A stretch of DNA of 36,028 nt from an uncultured bacterium (lineage in GTDB: Bacteria; Planctomycetota; UBA1135; GCA-002686595). A program made the position numbers and the translations under genes. A model generated the notes under the pieces. That model was not told the origin of the DNA. It made no database searches and saw nothing but the letters and a program-made list of their open reading frames with translations. The stretch is taken from contig CALLKX010000100.1 in assembly GCA_938083085.1 (NCBI GenBank), forward strand, positions 1 through 36,028. The letters are read 5' to 3'. Every line of letters begins with the position of its first letter. The first letter of the stretch is position 1. Below are positions 28,701 through 36,028 of this stretch, in pieces.

Positions 28701-30584
28701 CTCTTCGGGACCACCAGCGCGCAATGGGCGGCCGCTCGGATCTTCGCGATCCGGATGCTGTATCCGGACTCGATCGCCATCGTGGGACTCGAAGCTGAGG
28801 CCGACGACGCGCTGCGGAGCGCCCGCTCCGCCTACACCGCGACCGGCTCCGACGAGCTGTTGGAGCGCCTGCCCCGGCTCTTCCCTGGATCGGCCGCGGC
28901 CCGCCGCGCCGCGGAGGACCGGGTCGCGTTCGCCATCGAACGCGGAGATCCGGAGCAGGTCGCCCAGCTCGTGATCTCGGGCCTCTCCTTCGACTGGCAC
29001 CCCGCCCGGTGCACGGCTCGCGAGGCGTCACAGCTCGCCCGGCTGGCCGAGGTCATGGGAGAGGCAGGCAATCTCGAGCTCCGCGCAGGAATCGTCGAGA
29101 ACCTCGCCCGCTACCGCCCGTCGCTGGAGGTCGAGCTCTCCTCGGTCGGGACTCTCCGGCTGGAGGACCTCGCAAGGCGCTGGCGCGCCGCGCTGCCCGT
29201 GAGGGTCCCGGTGGACTCGACCTTCGATCAGCAGGTGACCGTCCAGGACGCCATCGACGGGGACTTCACCCCGGTCGGCTCCACGCGACTCACCGGTGAC
29301 CCGCAGGGTGGCGTCCCGCCCGGCACCCAGGTGCTCTTCGCAGCATCCAGGGATCGCATGGTTGCGATCTCCCCTGGCACCGGGGTGCGGTGGAGCGTCC
29401 CCGCGGACCTCGGGCTCGGTCGCCGCGACCGGGCGCCCCGGGTCTCCCCCACCGGCGACGGCGTGGTCGTCGCGGAGCGGGACCGTGTGGTCCGCCGCGA
29501 CGGGGCCACCGGCGACCCCCAGTGGGTGTTCGAGCTCCCCGACCGCGGGATCACCTCGGCGTCGGTCTCGGGCGGAGTCGCGGTCATCGTCTCCAAGTTC
29601 CTCGACACGGGCAAGCCGGCGGAGGTGTACGGCGTCGACGCCGTACTCGGCATTCAGCTGTGGAAGCTCGGCGTCATCGGCGACCGCTTTCATGCCGAGA
29701 TCAAGGTCTCGGAGGGGCGCTTCGTTCTTCTGCCGCTGCGCGGAGAGCAGGCGGGGGTCCACGACCTCTCCACCGGCCAGCCGCTGGCTGCACCGAAGAC
29801 CGGACAGCTCAACTCGCGAGAGGCTCAGTCGGCCTGGGCAGACGGGCGGCAGCTCGTGCTGGCCACGATCGAAGGGGGGTACAACACCCGGTCGGAGAAC
29901 CGCGTGGTCGCCTTCGATCTCGACGACGGGAGGGAGCTCTGGGAGGTGGACCTCGACCGCTTCAACGGGGGCGTCCACAACCTTGTGGGGCTCGTGGACC
30001 TCCCGGTCGAGGTCGGCAGCAACAAGCGAGTCCGCCTCGCGATGCTCGAGCAAGTCGGGAACTCTGGGTCCCGGCGCAGCAGCCTGAGCCGACCCAAGCT
30101 CGGACTGCACACCCTCGACGAGGAGAGCGGGATCCTCCGCTCGGCTCCCCTGGCGGCGCTCGACAGCAAGACCCACCTGGTGGGCGTGAACATCCGCTCC
30201 AGGGTGATCCTGGACAGCCCTCTGATGGTCGGGATCACCGAGAATGGCGAGGCCTCCCCGCTCCTCGAGGGGATCCACGCCACCCGCGGCGTCATCTGGA
30301 AGCAGGCGTCGGCCAGGCCCCTACAGGCCTCCGGCGTCGAGAGCCTCGCCGCCCCCGCGCTCGGCGACGGCGTGATCGCGATGCTGATCCGCCAGACCAC
30401 CGGCGAGCGCCGATCGGTTCGCCCGGAGATGCGGCTCATGTTCCTCGACGACGCCACCGGGCGGCACGTTGAGACCCGGAACGTCGAGTTTGGCGGTGTC
30501 TCGGCACGCTGGCGGAATCTCAGCGGGATCGGCGGATCCCTGGTCATGATGGGCGCGAGGCGAATGGACGTGATGCAACGATGA
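25740..30584 (+). CDS. Giant exported protein with two PQQ-like beta-propeller regions
   Basis: The 1614-residue product starts with a signal peptide (about 17-37, HLLLAASAAWWLALTPASA, cleavage likely after AAA). Residues 45-270 are TPR-like helices. A first propeller region (about 300-720) contains repeats such as DAFDGSQIWSLE, LDLETGEPLWNT, FDLSTGEVLWSA, LDLFTGETRWDA and LDAETGATLWSM. A helical, TPR-like middle (about 725-1150) follows, and then a second propeller region (about 1180-1610) with SPGTGVRWSV, GATGDPQWVFEL, GIQLWKLG and FDLDDGRELWEV. The signature Gly-x-x-x-Trp strands are clear but no catalytic PQQ residues can be assigned. AAGAGAGAG precedes ATG 25740, which lies 7 bases after the previous stop. 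It probably scaffolds something in the periplasm. Confidence 0.85.
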   Translation: MLDRLETTRAARGVGRHLLLAASAAWWLALTPASAAAPQDEADENFRPRAFQLYDTQAARALANQAADHVAAGRWSEAIEGLQTLIEDHRGEVLGAERPQALGALQPSQTDVHPGASSWAARELFALPAEGQDLYRQRFGRRARLALQRAIAAGDRGGLSDVARRWPLSESAERAWWALGDLELELGHAGDGLRAWARAAALRLDQPQRVTVTGEDWAALRADLGDGAPGALARADLAAALLSASGAEGGSRASREASFARGPATSVAAAAITSSVREGEDGSASWPSPFTLPRGPFANLNGSSRLFPQRIGDVVIVNTSRSVHAIDAFDGSQIWSLESSALDWDNVRGKSDFDDAVDTSERIVTVAAGRGIVVAPVQIPFSFEQRDQYNEMSIIEEIPERRLMALDLETGEPLWNTMPPAGWDGDSGSFAERMTVVGPPSVVGARVLVPMARLRGRIELHLGCFDLSTGEVLWSAPVVTGQRTLNMFGRANVEFSAPPPVVFGDTVIVATQLGLVAALDLFTGETRWDALYEQVPIQPPQYYAAGWIANRWRNAPPIIAGDTVLVAPFDGEALIALDAETGATLWSMDQQLLTRQLGIRSTRSRRRPGAGLELLLAADERSVLLGGTSIVSVGFPRGSRLGPPLERRWAWPLEGVLRGDDGFPAVDAESVFVPTAKGVVVLDRDSGRVREEVTGGRLGAGQLLVADGMLFSTDGNYLNARFEWAAMVARAREAVRQPDASGTEVLGLVRLLLERAEALLERGTMVDEALTLVDEAEAVAGTLEAGGSGGSRGSDAAMRRYQTHRGFLLRARGERLRGDADAARAAARDAVEFSASQPLRLKALLTLAEIERSRDALARAAILDGILERHAALEVTVEAEALGAAWSAENALSRVIEGARDAGATSGRLMTSSLWMDPWRGPVTPRAASLRPSSENAGSVEAATIPAGLFARISQVEMARALPDLEAALTAELSVLHRVLREFPETRLFGTTSAQWAAARIFAIRMLYPDSIAIVGLEAEADDALRSARSAYTATGSDELLERLPRLFPGSAAARRAAEDRVAFAIERGDPEQVAQLVISGLSFDWHPARCTAREASQLARLAEVMGEAGNLELRAGIVENLARYRPSLEVELSSVGTLRLEDLARRWRAALPVRVPVDSTFDQQVTVQDAIDGDFTPVGSTRLTGDPQGGVPPGTQVLFAASRDRMVAISPGTGVRWSVPADLGLGRRDRAPRVSPTGDGVVVAERDRVVRRDGATGDPQWVFELPDRGITSASVSGGVAVIVSKFLDTGKPAEVYGVDAVLGIQLWKLGVIGDRFHAEIKVSEGRFVLLPLRGEQAGVHDLSTGQPLAAPKTGQLNSREAQSAWADGRQLVLATIEGGYNTRSENRVVAFDLDDGRELWEVDLDRFNGGVHNLVGLVDLPVEVGSNKRVRLAMLEQVGNSGSRRSSLSRPKLGLHTLDEESGILRSAPLAALDSKTHLVGVNIRSRVILDSPLMVGITENGEASPLLEGIHATRGVIWKQASARPLQASGVESLAAPALGDGVIAMLIRQTTGERRSVRPEMRLMFLDDATGRHVETRNVEFGGVSARWRNLSGIGGSLVMMGARRMDVMQR

Positions 30585-31861
30585 ATCTTCACCCGCACAA
30601 GCTCAGGTCGCTCGCCGTGACCCTCGCCGGCCTCCTGGCCCTCGGCTCGGGGGGCGCAGGTCACACCGCTCCGGCTGCCATCGCCACGGCGTCGGCCCCC
30701 ACAGCGTCGGCCCCCACGGCGTCGGCCCCCACGGCGCCATCTTCAACGGCGCTGTCCCACCCGAAGGCAGCCCCCACGCCGTCTGGTGCTGGGCTCTCGC
30801 AGGACAGGAGCGCCGACGGTCGCCAGCGGAGCAGCAGCACCCGCGGCGTGAGAATCACCGAGGAACAGGAGCGGGCCACCGAGCGTGGCCTGGCGTGGCT
30901 CGCTCGAGAGCAGAACAAGGACGGCTCCTGGACCGCCGCAGTCGGCTTCAAGCTGAACAACTCGTATCGCTCCACGAGCGCCTCCGCGGCGCACGTGGGG
31001 GTCACCTCCCTGGCGGGCATCGCCTTCCTGGCCGGCGGGCACCTGCCCGGCCGCGGCGAGTACGGGGAGGCGCTCGACCGCGCCGTGGACTTCGTCCTCG
31101 GCTGCGTGCAGGAGGACGGATACATCACCTTCGCCGGGACGCGGATGTACAGCCACGCGTTCGCGACGCTGTTCCTGGCAGAGATCTACGGCATGACCCA
31201 CCGGGAGGACGTACGGCTGCGTCTTCAGAAGGCGGTCGACTTCATCGTCAAGTGCCAGAACGAGGAGGGCGGCTGGCGCTACGTCCCCCTCGCCCGTGAG
31301 TCGGACATGTCGATTGTGGTTTGCCAGGTCCTCGCCCTCCGCGCCGCGCGCAACATCGGGATCCGGGTGCCGAAGTCCACGGTCGACCTCGCGATCCGCT
31401 ACGTCGTGGACTCCGCGGTCACCGGCAACCAACGGCGCTCGATTCGCTACAGCGCCCTCGGCACGTTCAGCTACCAGCGCCAGGCCCAGTCCCGCTCGAC
31501 CTTCCCCCTTACCTCCGCAGGGGTCACCGCCCTGAACGGCCTCGGGATCTACTCCGACGAGCTGATCGACCGGGGGGTCGACTTCCTCAACTCGCAGTTC
31601 GACAGCTTCAACCGGCGCTACGGTTCGGCTGGGCACTACTTCTTCTGGTACGGCCACTACTACGGCGTGCAGGCCATGTACACGAAGGGCGGGCACGACT
31701 GGGTGAACTACTTCACCCGGCTGCGCGAGCTGCTGATCCGCTACCAGCGGGCAGACGGGTCCTGGCCCAACGAGACGGGCCCCGGAGCGGCCTTCAGCAC
31801 GGCGATGGCCTGCTTGATCCTCGAGATCCCCTACGACTTCCTCCCGATCTTCCACCGCTGA
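30581..31861 (+). CDS. Exported alpha/alpha-toroid (prenyltransferase/squalene-oxidase repeat) protein
   Basis: The 426-residue product has a signal peptide (about 8-32), a low-complexity ASAPT repeat segment (about 37-55), and a helical toroid domain (about 85-426) with repeated QW-like turns: NKDGSWTAA, QEDGYITFA, NEEGGWRYVP and RADGSWPNE. Squalene-hopene cyclases share this fold, but the length is about two thirds of theirs and no D-x-D-D acid motif is present, so terpene cyclisation is unlikely. Related proteins are common in planctomycete secretomes without known function. ATG 30581 overlaps the upstream stop by 4 bases, so it is co-translated with the double-propeller protein. Confidence 0.85.
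   Translation: MNLHPHKLRSLAVTLAGLLALGSGGAGHTAPAAIATASAPTASAPTASAPTAPSSTALSHPKAAPTPSGAGLSQDRSADGRQRSSSTRGVRITEEQERATERGLAWLAREQNKDGSWTAAVGFKLNNSYRSTSASAAHVGVTSLAGIAFLAGGHLPGRGEYGEALDRAVDFVLGCVQEDGYITFAGTRMYSHAFATLFLAEIYGMTHREDVRLRLQKAVDFIVKCQNEEGGWRYVPLARESDMSIVVCQVLALRAARNIGIRVPKSTVDLAIRYVVDSAVTGNQRRSIRYSALGTFSYQRQAQSRSTFPLTSAGVTALNGLGIYSDELIDRGVDFLNSQFDSFNRRYGSAGHYFFWYGHYYGVQAMYTKGGHDWVNYFTRLRELLIRYQRADGSWPNETGPGAAFSTAMACLILEIPYDFLPIFHR
30689..30733. repeat. Three in-frame 15-bp repeats encoding ASAPT
   Basis: GCGTCGGCCCCCACG occurs at 30689-30703 (one base different), 30704-30718 and 30719-30733, followed by a partial unit. The repeats give Ala-Ser-Ala-Pro-Thr units between the signal peptide and the toroid domain, a likely flexible linker. 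Confidence 0.85.
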
Positions 31862-31868
31862 CGAACGG

Positions 31869-34250
31869 ATGAGCGCACAGGACAACAGCAGCGCCCTCGC
31901 GGGCGATCGCGTCACCGAGGGAGCCACCGTTCGGGTGGAGACCCCGCGCCTCGACGCCCTGCTCCGCCGACTCAAGAGCTCGCTCTCTCGGGGCGTGCTC
32001 CTGCACGGCCTTGGCACCGTCGTGGCCGCCGGCGCGGCCTGGCTGCTCTTCATGTACGCGGCCGACCGCATCCTGCGGCTGCCGGCCCCCGTCCGGATCC
32101 TCCACCTCGCGGTGCTCACGGGGGGCACGATCTACCTGCTCCGACGCACGCTGCTGCGGCACGTCAAGGCGCTCCCCGACCGGCCGGCGCTCGCCATGCT
32201 GGCGGAGCGCGCGGTGGACCAGGACGTCCGTGAGGACCTCTTCGTGAGCGCGATCCAGCTGGACGGGTCCGTCCCCGCCGCCGCCCCCGCTGCCGAACTG
32301 GTGCGGGTCGTGGCCGCCCGAGCGGAGGCCCTCGCCGCACGCGCTGACCTGCGGCGGGTGACCGACCGCCGGGGCCCACGCCGGCGTATCGCTGCGGCGA
32401 CGCTCGCCCTGGCAGCCACCGCCATGACCCTCTCTGCGGAGCCGGCCATGGCCAGGATCTTCGCCGCCCGGATCCTTGGTGCCGAGGTGGCGTGGCCCCG
32501 CGCGACCACGCTCACCGTCTCCGTTCCGGACGACGCCTCTGGCCTCGAGGTGCAGCGTCCCGAGGAAGGCGTGATCCTGGTCCGCGCCGCCCGCGGGAGC
32601 GACGTCCCCCTGCTGGTGGAAGCGGACGGCGAGCGCCCGGAGTTCGTGACCGTCACCTTCGAGAGCGGGACGTCCCTTGAAATCGGACCCAGCGGCCCAG
32701 GTCAATACCGCACGCTGCTGCCCTCGCTCCAGGAGTCCACCTCCCTCACCGTCACAGGCGGCGACGACAACCGCGGCGTCCCCCGCATCGTGGTCGAGGT
32801 GCTCCAGCCTCCCGATATCGCTGGCCTCGCCTTCGTGATCGAGCCCCCCGCTTACGCGGGTCTCCCCCGCCGCATCGAGTCGGAGACCAAGGTCTCCGTG
32901 CTCGCGGGCTCGCGCGTCACCGTTCACGTGAAGACCGACCCCGAGAACGCCACCGGGATCGCACGGACGTTCCCCGACGACCTCGTCCGTGATCTCATAC
33001 CACGCCCCTTCCCCGAGCTGGGCCCGCCCGTGCCCGAGGACGTTCCCGCAGAACCAAGCCCTGGGCTGAGCTTCTCGGACGTCATGCTGCAGTCCCTCAG
33101 GTTCCGGGTCGAGCTCACCGACTCCGCAGGGCTTGGGAACCCCGACCCCGCGCTGTTCGGGATCGAGGTGGTACCGGACCGGCGACCGGAGCTGCTCGTG
33201 CTGGCCCCTGGCCGCAGCGAGACCGAGGTCGTCGAGGGCGGCGCCGTGCCCCTCCGAGTGCTCGTGCGCGATGACTTCGGCGTCGGAGAGGTCCGGCTCG
33301 AGGGCCGCGATGCGGCCACCGACGAGGTCATGGAGACCCGCCCTCTGGAGCTCACCTTGGTCACTGACTCGACCACCGTCTCCGAGGGGCGCAGCCGCGT
33401 TGCGGCCCTCGCCTCGACCCCCCTCGAGGTCAAGGCACTCTTCCCGCCGGCCGAGTCCCTCGTTGGAAGCGTGACCGCGCTGTTCCTCGAGGCGGAGGAC
33501 ACGAGGGAGCCGGACCCCAACCTCTCCCGCACCAGCGCCTTGCTGGTCAGGGTGGTCAGCACCGACGAGTTCATGCGCGGACAGCGCGATGGTCTGAGCG
33601 CTGCGGCGGAATCCGTGGAGCGCCTCGATCGCTCCATGGAGCCCGCAAGACGGGACCTGCAGGCGCTGCTCTCCTCCCTGTCGGGCGACGCAGCCGAACT
33701 CCCCGATGCGGGTGAGCTGATCAACGCTGCCAACGAGGCGCGGCGGCAACGGGGAGACCTTCGCTCCATTGCGAGGGATCTCTCCGGCCTTGCCGAGGCC
33801 ATGATCTACTCCCGCCTCGATGAGCGGTCCAGCGCGCTCGAGCGCAGGCTCGTGGAGCTCACCTCCAGCTCGACAGAACGGAGCTTCGACGACGACGCCT
33901 GGGCCAAGATCTCGGGAGAGCTCGCAGCGGGCCAGCTCGGCAACCCCGAGCGCGCGGGCGACCTGGTTCGAATCGTGGGCCTCGCCCTCGAGGCCACAGG
34001 GCCACGCATGGAGGCCTGGATCACTTCCCTGGAGACCGTGCGCGACGCGGGTGACCTCGAGAGCGCGAGGGCGGCGCTCTCGGAGGCGGACCTGCGGCTC
34101 ACGGAGCTGCGCGAGACCATGGACCGCCTCACCGGTGAGCTCGGTGAGTGGGACAGCTTGCAGTCGGTGCTCTCGCTCACCCGGGACATCCTCAGCCGGC
34201 AGAAGAACCTCAAGGAGCGGACCCGCAAGGCCGCGGAGAATGATCGATGA
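31869..34250 (+). CDS. DUF4175-like membrane protein with C-terminal coiled coil
   Basis: The 793-residue protein has hydrophobic helices at about 43-63, 75-92 and 172-189, giving a membrane anchor, then a large beta-rich exported part (about 200-520) with LEAGSRV-like strands and VIEPPAYAGLPRRIE, a segment that matches the DUF4175 style P-P-x-Y-x-G-x-P. The last 230 residues form long charged helices suited to a coiled coil. DUF4175 proteins in other phyla carry a Gln-rich tail; here that function may have moved to the next gene, which ends in GQQQS repeats. ATG 31869 is 8 bases after the toroid gene stop, with GAACGG before it. Its stop overlaps the next start by 4 bases. Confidence 0.72.
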   Translation: MSAQDNSSALAGDRVTEGATVRVETPRLDALLRRLKSSLSRGVLLHGLGTVVAAGAAWLLFMYAADRILRLPAPVRILHLAVLTGGTIYLLRRTLLRHVKALPDRPALAMLAERAVDQDVREDLFVSAIQLDGSVPAAAPAAELVRVVAARAEALAARADLRRVTDRRGPRRRIAAATLALAATAMTLSAEPAMARIFAARILGAEVAWPRATTLTVSVPDDASGLEVQRPEEGVILVRAARGSDVPLLVEADGERPEFVTVTFESGTSLEIGPSGPGQYRTLLPSLQESTSLTVTGGDDNRGVPRIVVEVLQPPDIAGLAFVIEPPAYAGLPRRIESETKVSVLAGSRVTVHVKTDPENATGIARTFPDDLVRDLIPRPFPELGPPVPEDVPAEPSPGLSFSDVMLQSLRFRVELTDSAGLGNPDPALFGIEVVPDRRPELLVLAPGRSETEVVEGGAVPLRVLVRDDFGVGEVRLEGRDAATDEVMETRPLELTLVTDSTTVSEGRSRVAALASTPLEVKALFPPAESLVGSVTALFLEAEDTREPDPNLSRTSALLVRVVSTDEFMRGQRDGLSAAAESVERLDRSMEPARRDLQALLSSLSGDAAELPDAGELINAANEARRQRGDLRSIARDLSGLAEAMIYSRLDERSSALERRLVELTSSSTERSFDDDAWAKISGELAAGQLGNPERAGDLVRIVGLALEATGPRMEAWITSLETVRDAGDLESARAALSEADLRLTELRETMDRLTGELGEWDSLQSVLSLTRDILSRQKNLKERTRKAAENDR

Positions 34251-36028
34251 AGCGAAGTCTCCTCACGATGATGCTCCTGCTCGTCGGCGCGACGAGCTCG
34301 GCGGCGCCGGCCCTTTGCGCCCCGCAGGATGATCGGTCCCGGGACCGGCGAGCCCTCGCGGACGAACAGCTGAGCCTGCAGCGGCAGATCAAGCGCCTGC
34401 GCGAGAAGATCGTCAAGCTCGCGCCTCGCTACGAGGCCGAGCAGCGCCCGGGCGCCGCCGCGCTGCTCCGCCAGGCCCTGGAGTTCCTCGATGAGCGCCC
34501 GACGGACGCGGAGGGCCGGACCATCGAGGAGCTCATGAACAACTCCAGCGATGACCTCGAAGGCAACCGCGTCCTCGCGGCCCTTGAGCGACAGGAGCGC
34601 ATCATCGGGCGCGTCGCCCGGCTCCTCGACATCCTCACCGAACGCGACCGCCAGGAGTCGATCGAAGAGGACCTCCAGGCCATCCGCGAGATCCGCGCCG
34701 AGCTGAACGCCATCGCCAGCGAAGAGCAGGACATCCGCGAGGACACCGAGGCCCTCCGCCAGGAGGCGACGACGCCGGAGCAGCGCGAGGTCATCGACCG
34801 GCTCGAGAGCGCGATCGAAGAGCAGCAACGGCTGCTGCGCGAGAACGAGGAGCGCTCGCGGGAATCCGGTCTGCTGGACGCCGAGCGCCTGCTGTCCGAT
34901 CTCAAGTCGCTGGAGGCCGAGCAGCGCGCCCGCGCCGACGCTCTCCGCGCGTCGAGCGCTGCAGACCGAGCCATGCTCGAGTCCATGCGCCCGTCCCTCG
35001 CCGCCGCGCGCTCCGACGAGGCGCGCGCCGCGGACCTGGATCGAGCCGCCGCAGCGCTGGAGGAAGCCTCGAGGGGCGCCTCCCCCACGGCGGCGACCCC
35101 GCAGGCTGCGGCCGAGGCAGCGGCAGAGCTGGACCGGGTGGCGGACGACCTCGAGCGTCGCGGCGAACTCGCCGGCGACGATCAGCTTCTCGAGGCCGCA
35201 GGGGAGCTCCGTGAGGCCGCCCAGGAGATCGCCCAGAGCGCTGCGGACGGCGCCGATCCAGCGGCCCGCGCCCAGGCGACCGAGGCCGCCGCGGCACAGG
35301 CCGCTGAGACCCGCGCCGCCGCCGCGGAGCGGAGAGAGGCGGCCAGCAGCGCGCGCCGCCAGGCTCAGGAGACCGCGCAATCACTGACCGAGGCCGCAGA
35401 GGCCGGCGAGCGCAAAACGACCGCTGCCCAGGCCACGGAGATCGACAAGGCTATCGAGCGAGCGGAGACCGCAAGCGCCGCCCGCGCCGAGGCGGAGCGC
35501 AAGGCAGAGAGCTCGCCCGGTGACACGGCCGCCGGTCGCGAAGCGGGGCAGCGCGCACGCGAGGCGCGCGAGGCCACAGCGGAGGCCCTCGCGGCTCTCG
35601 ACCGGGCCCTCGGGCGAGCGGCCAGTCAGGCCGACCGCGCACAGGAACGACAGGAAGCTGCAGCCAGCGCAGCCGCCGAGCTCGAACAAGCGGCGCGCCG
35701 CGCAGCGGAAGCGCCGGCAGGCGCAATCCCCGGGGCCTCGGAGGCGGCGGACGCCCTCGCCCGTGCCCGAGAGGCCATGGAACGGGCCGCCTCCGCAGCA
35801 CGCGAGGCCTCCGCTGCGGCATCCCGGCAGGGCAGCCAGCAGCAGAGCGGTCAGCAGCAGAGTGGCCAGCAGCAGAGTGGCCAGCAGCAGAGCGGCCAGC
35901 AGCAGAGCGGCCAGCAGCAGAGTGGCCAGCAGCAGAGTGGCCAGCAGCAGAGTGGCCAGCAGCAGAGTGGCCAGCAGCAGAGTGGCCAGCAGCAGAGTGG
36001 CCAGCAGCAGAGTGGCCAGCAGCAGAGT
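34247..36028 (+). CDS. Exported coiled-coil protein with Gln-rich GQQQS tail (3' end missing)
   Basis: The frame is open to the window edge: 594 codons, no stop. A signal peptide (residues 1-25, LLTMMLLLVGATSSAAPALCA) is followed by about 500 residues of charged, Ala/Glu/Arg-rich helix with heptad-like spacing, a long coiled coil. From residue 535 the product becomes twelve GQQQS units, preceded by one GSQQQS unit. I recognise no enzyme motif. ATG 34247 overlaps the stop of the DUF4175-like gene (ATGA), so it is the next member of the same operon. A similar Gln-rich tail appears inside DUF4175 proteins of other bacteria, which suggests the two proteins work as one unit. Total length and copy number of the repeat cannot be known. 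Confidence 0.8.
   Translation, partial: MKRSLLTMMLLLVGATSSAAPALCAPQDDRSRDRRALADEQLSLQRQIKRLREKIVKLAPRYEAEQRPGAAALLRQALEFLDERPTDAEGRTIEELMNNSSDDLEGNRVLAALERQERIIGRVARLLDILTERDRQESIEEDLQAIREIRAELNAIASEEQDIREDTEALRQEATTPEQREVIDRLESAIEEQQRLLRENEERSRESGLLDAERLLSDLKSLEAEQRARADALRASSAADRAMLESMRPSLAAARSDEARAADLDRAAAALEEASRGASPTAATPQAAAEAAAELDRVADDLERRGELAGDDQLLEAAGELREAAQEIAQSAADGADPAARAQATEAAAAQAAETRAAAAERREAASSARRQAQETAQSLTEAAEAGERKTTAAQATEIDKAIERAETASAARAEAERKAESSPGDTAAGREAGQRAREAREATAEALAALDRALGRAASQADRAQERQEAAASAAAELEQAARRAAEAPAGAIPGASEAADALARAREAMERAASAAREASAAASRQGSQQQSGQQQSGQQQSGQQQSGQQQSGQQQSGQQQSGQQQSGQQQSGQQQSGQQQSGQQQSGQQQS
35849..36028 (+). repeat. At least twelve 15-bp units encoding GQQQS
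   Basis: Twelve consecutive 15-base units fill 35849-36028 and continue past the window. All follow GGCCAGCAGCAGAGT; the only differences are a GGT at the first unit and AGC at two units (35894-35923 region). The near-identity at the DNA level, including codon choice, indicates recent expansion. The tract also has strong potential for replication slippage and assembly collapse. Confidence 0.95.

Noticed and set aside
25740..30584. PQQ-dependent alcohol dehydrogenase
   Set aside because: Propeller strands match the repeat family only; the disulfide pair, calcium ligands and catalytic Asp of quinoprotein dehydrogenases are not visible, and the architecture with two propellers and TPR-like helices does not fit.
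30581..31861. Squalene-hopene cyclase or other terpene cyclase
   Set aside because: The repeats share the alpha/alpha-toroid fold, but the protein is too short and no D-x-D-D acid motif or second substrate domain is present.
31794..33749. 651-codon minus-strand frame opposite the DUF4175-like gene
   Set aside because: It is His/Gly/Asp-rich, lacks any domain pattern, and the plus-strand gene is supported by membrane helices and operon overlaps.
33806..35380. 524-codon minus-strand frame opposite the coiled-coil gene
   Set aside because: It is Leu/Arg/Ser-rich mirror sequence of Ala/Glu/Arg helix codons; the plus strand has a signal peptide and an ATGA overlap with its neighbour.
35849..36028. 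CRISPR array or other spaced repeat
   Set aside because: The units are directly adjacent with no spacers and are in frame inside an open coding sequence.

Overview
The window is very G+C-rich (clearly around 70% by eye), densely coded, and rich in GTG and TTG starts. The gene content points to a member of the Planctomycetota, though I cannot place it lower than phylum. The best indicators are a MoxR / DUF58 / BatA-domain / von Willebrand A cluster followed by giant secreted PQQ-type beta-propeller proteins, an alpha/alpha-toroid (prenyltransferase-repeat) protein and a DUF4175-like membrane protein. The fused housekeeping enzymes (AroD-AroE and FolK-PanC) agree with this.

Layout. (1) 1-1485, plus strand: the 3' end of an Old Yellow Enzyme family reductase, then an AlkD-like HEAT-repeat protein with a degraded active-site region. 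(2) 1647-4572, minus strand: a two-gene cassette, a DUF1611/DgcN-like protein plus an ornithine-racemase-type PLP enzyme, overlapping by 4 bases. It lies between an intact initiator tRNA-fMet gene and a second copy of that tRNA's 3' end and terminator. (3) 4611-14164, minus strand: a long run of genes. In transcription order these are pssA, folK-panC fusion, ispE, a DUF2520 Rossmann protein (PanG-like), aroD-aroE fusion, aroK, then a 1029-residue secreted repeat protein. From folK-panC to aroK each gene overlaps the next by 4 to 8 bases. The run joins phospholipid, folate, pantothenate, isoprenoid and shikimate synthesis. (4) 14218-16099, plus strand: enolase, a strong hairpin, and a small FtsB/DivIC-like membrane protein. 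(5) 16292-36028, plus strand: a secreted PQQ-propeller-like protein, then moxR, DUF58, BatA/vWA, vWA, a 1614-residue double-propeller protein, an alpha/alpha-toroid protein, a DUF4175-like protein and a coiled-coil protein. The last gene ends in at least twelve copies of a GQQQS repeat that run off the window.

How the genes work together. The minus-strand run supplies precursors for cofactors, lipids and aromatics. In it, FolK-PanC and the PanG-like reductase could provide the last two steps of pantothenate synthesis. The plus-strand MoxR cluster looks like one envelope or stress system: an AAA+ ATPase, a cytoplasmic DUF58 protein, two membrane vWA proteins, and several exported scaffold-like proteins. 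The family set is known, but the function is not.

The most notable observations are the tRNA-flanked racemase/DUF1611 cassette, the MoxR system with its large exported partners, the FolK-PanC fusion, and a recurring habit of short 15- to 18-bp tandem repeats, several of them in frame at the N- or C-termini of proteins. All function calls rest on motif recognition by eye; no database search was run.
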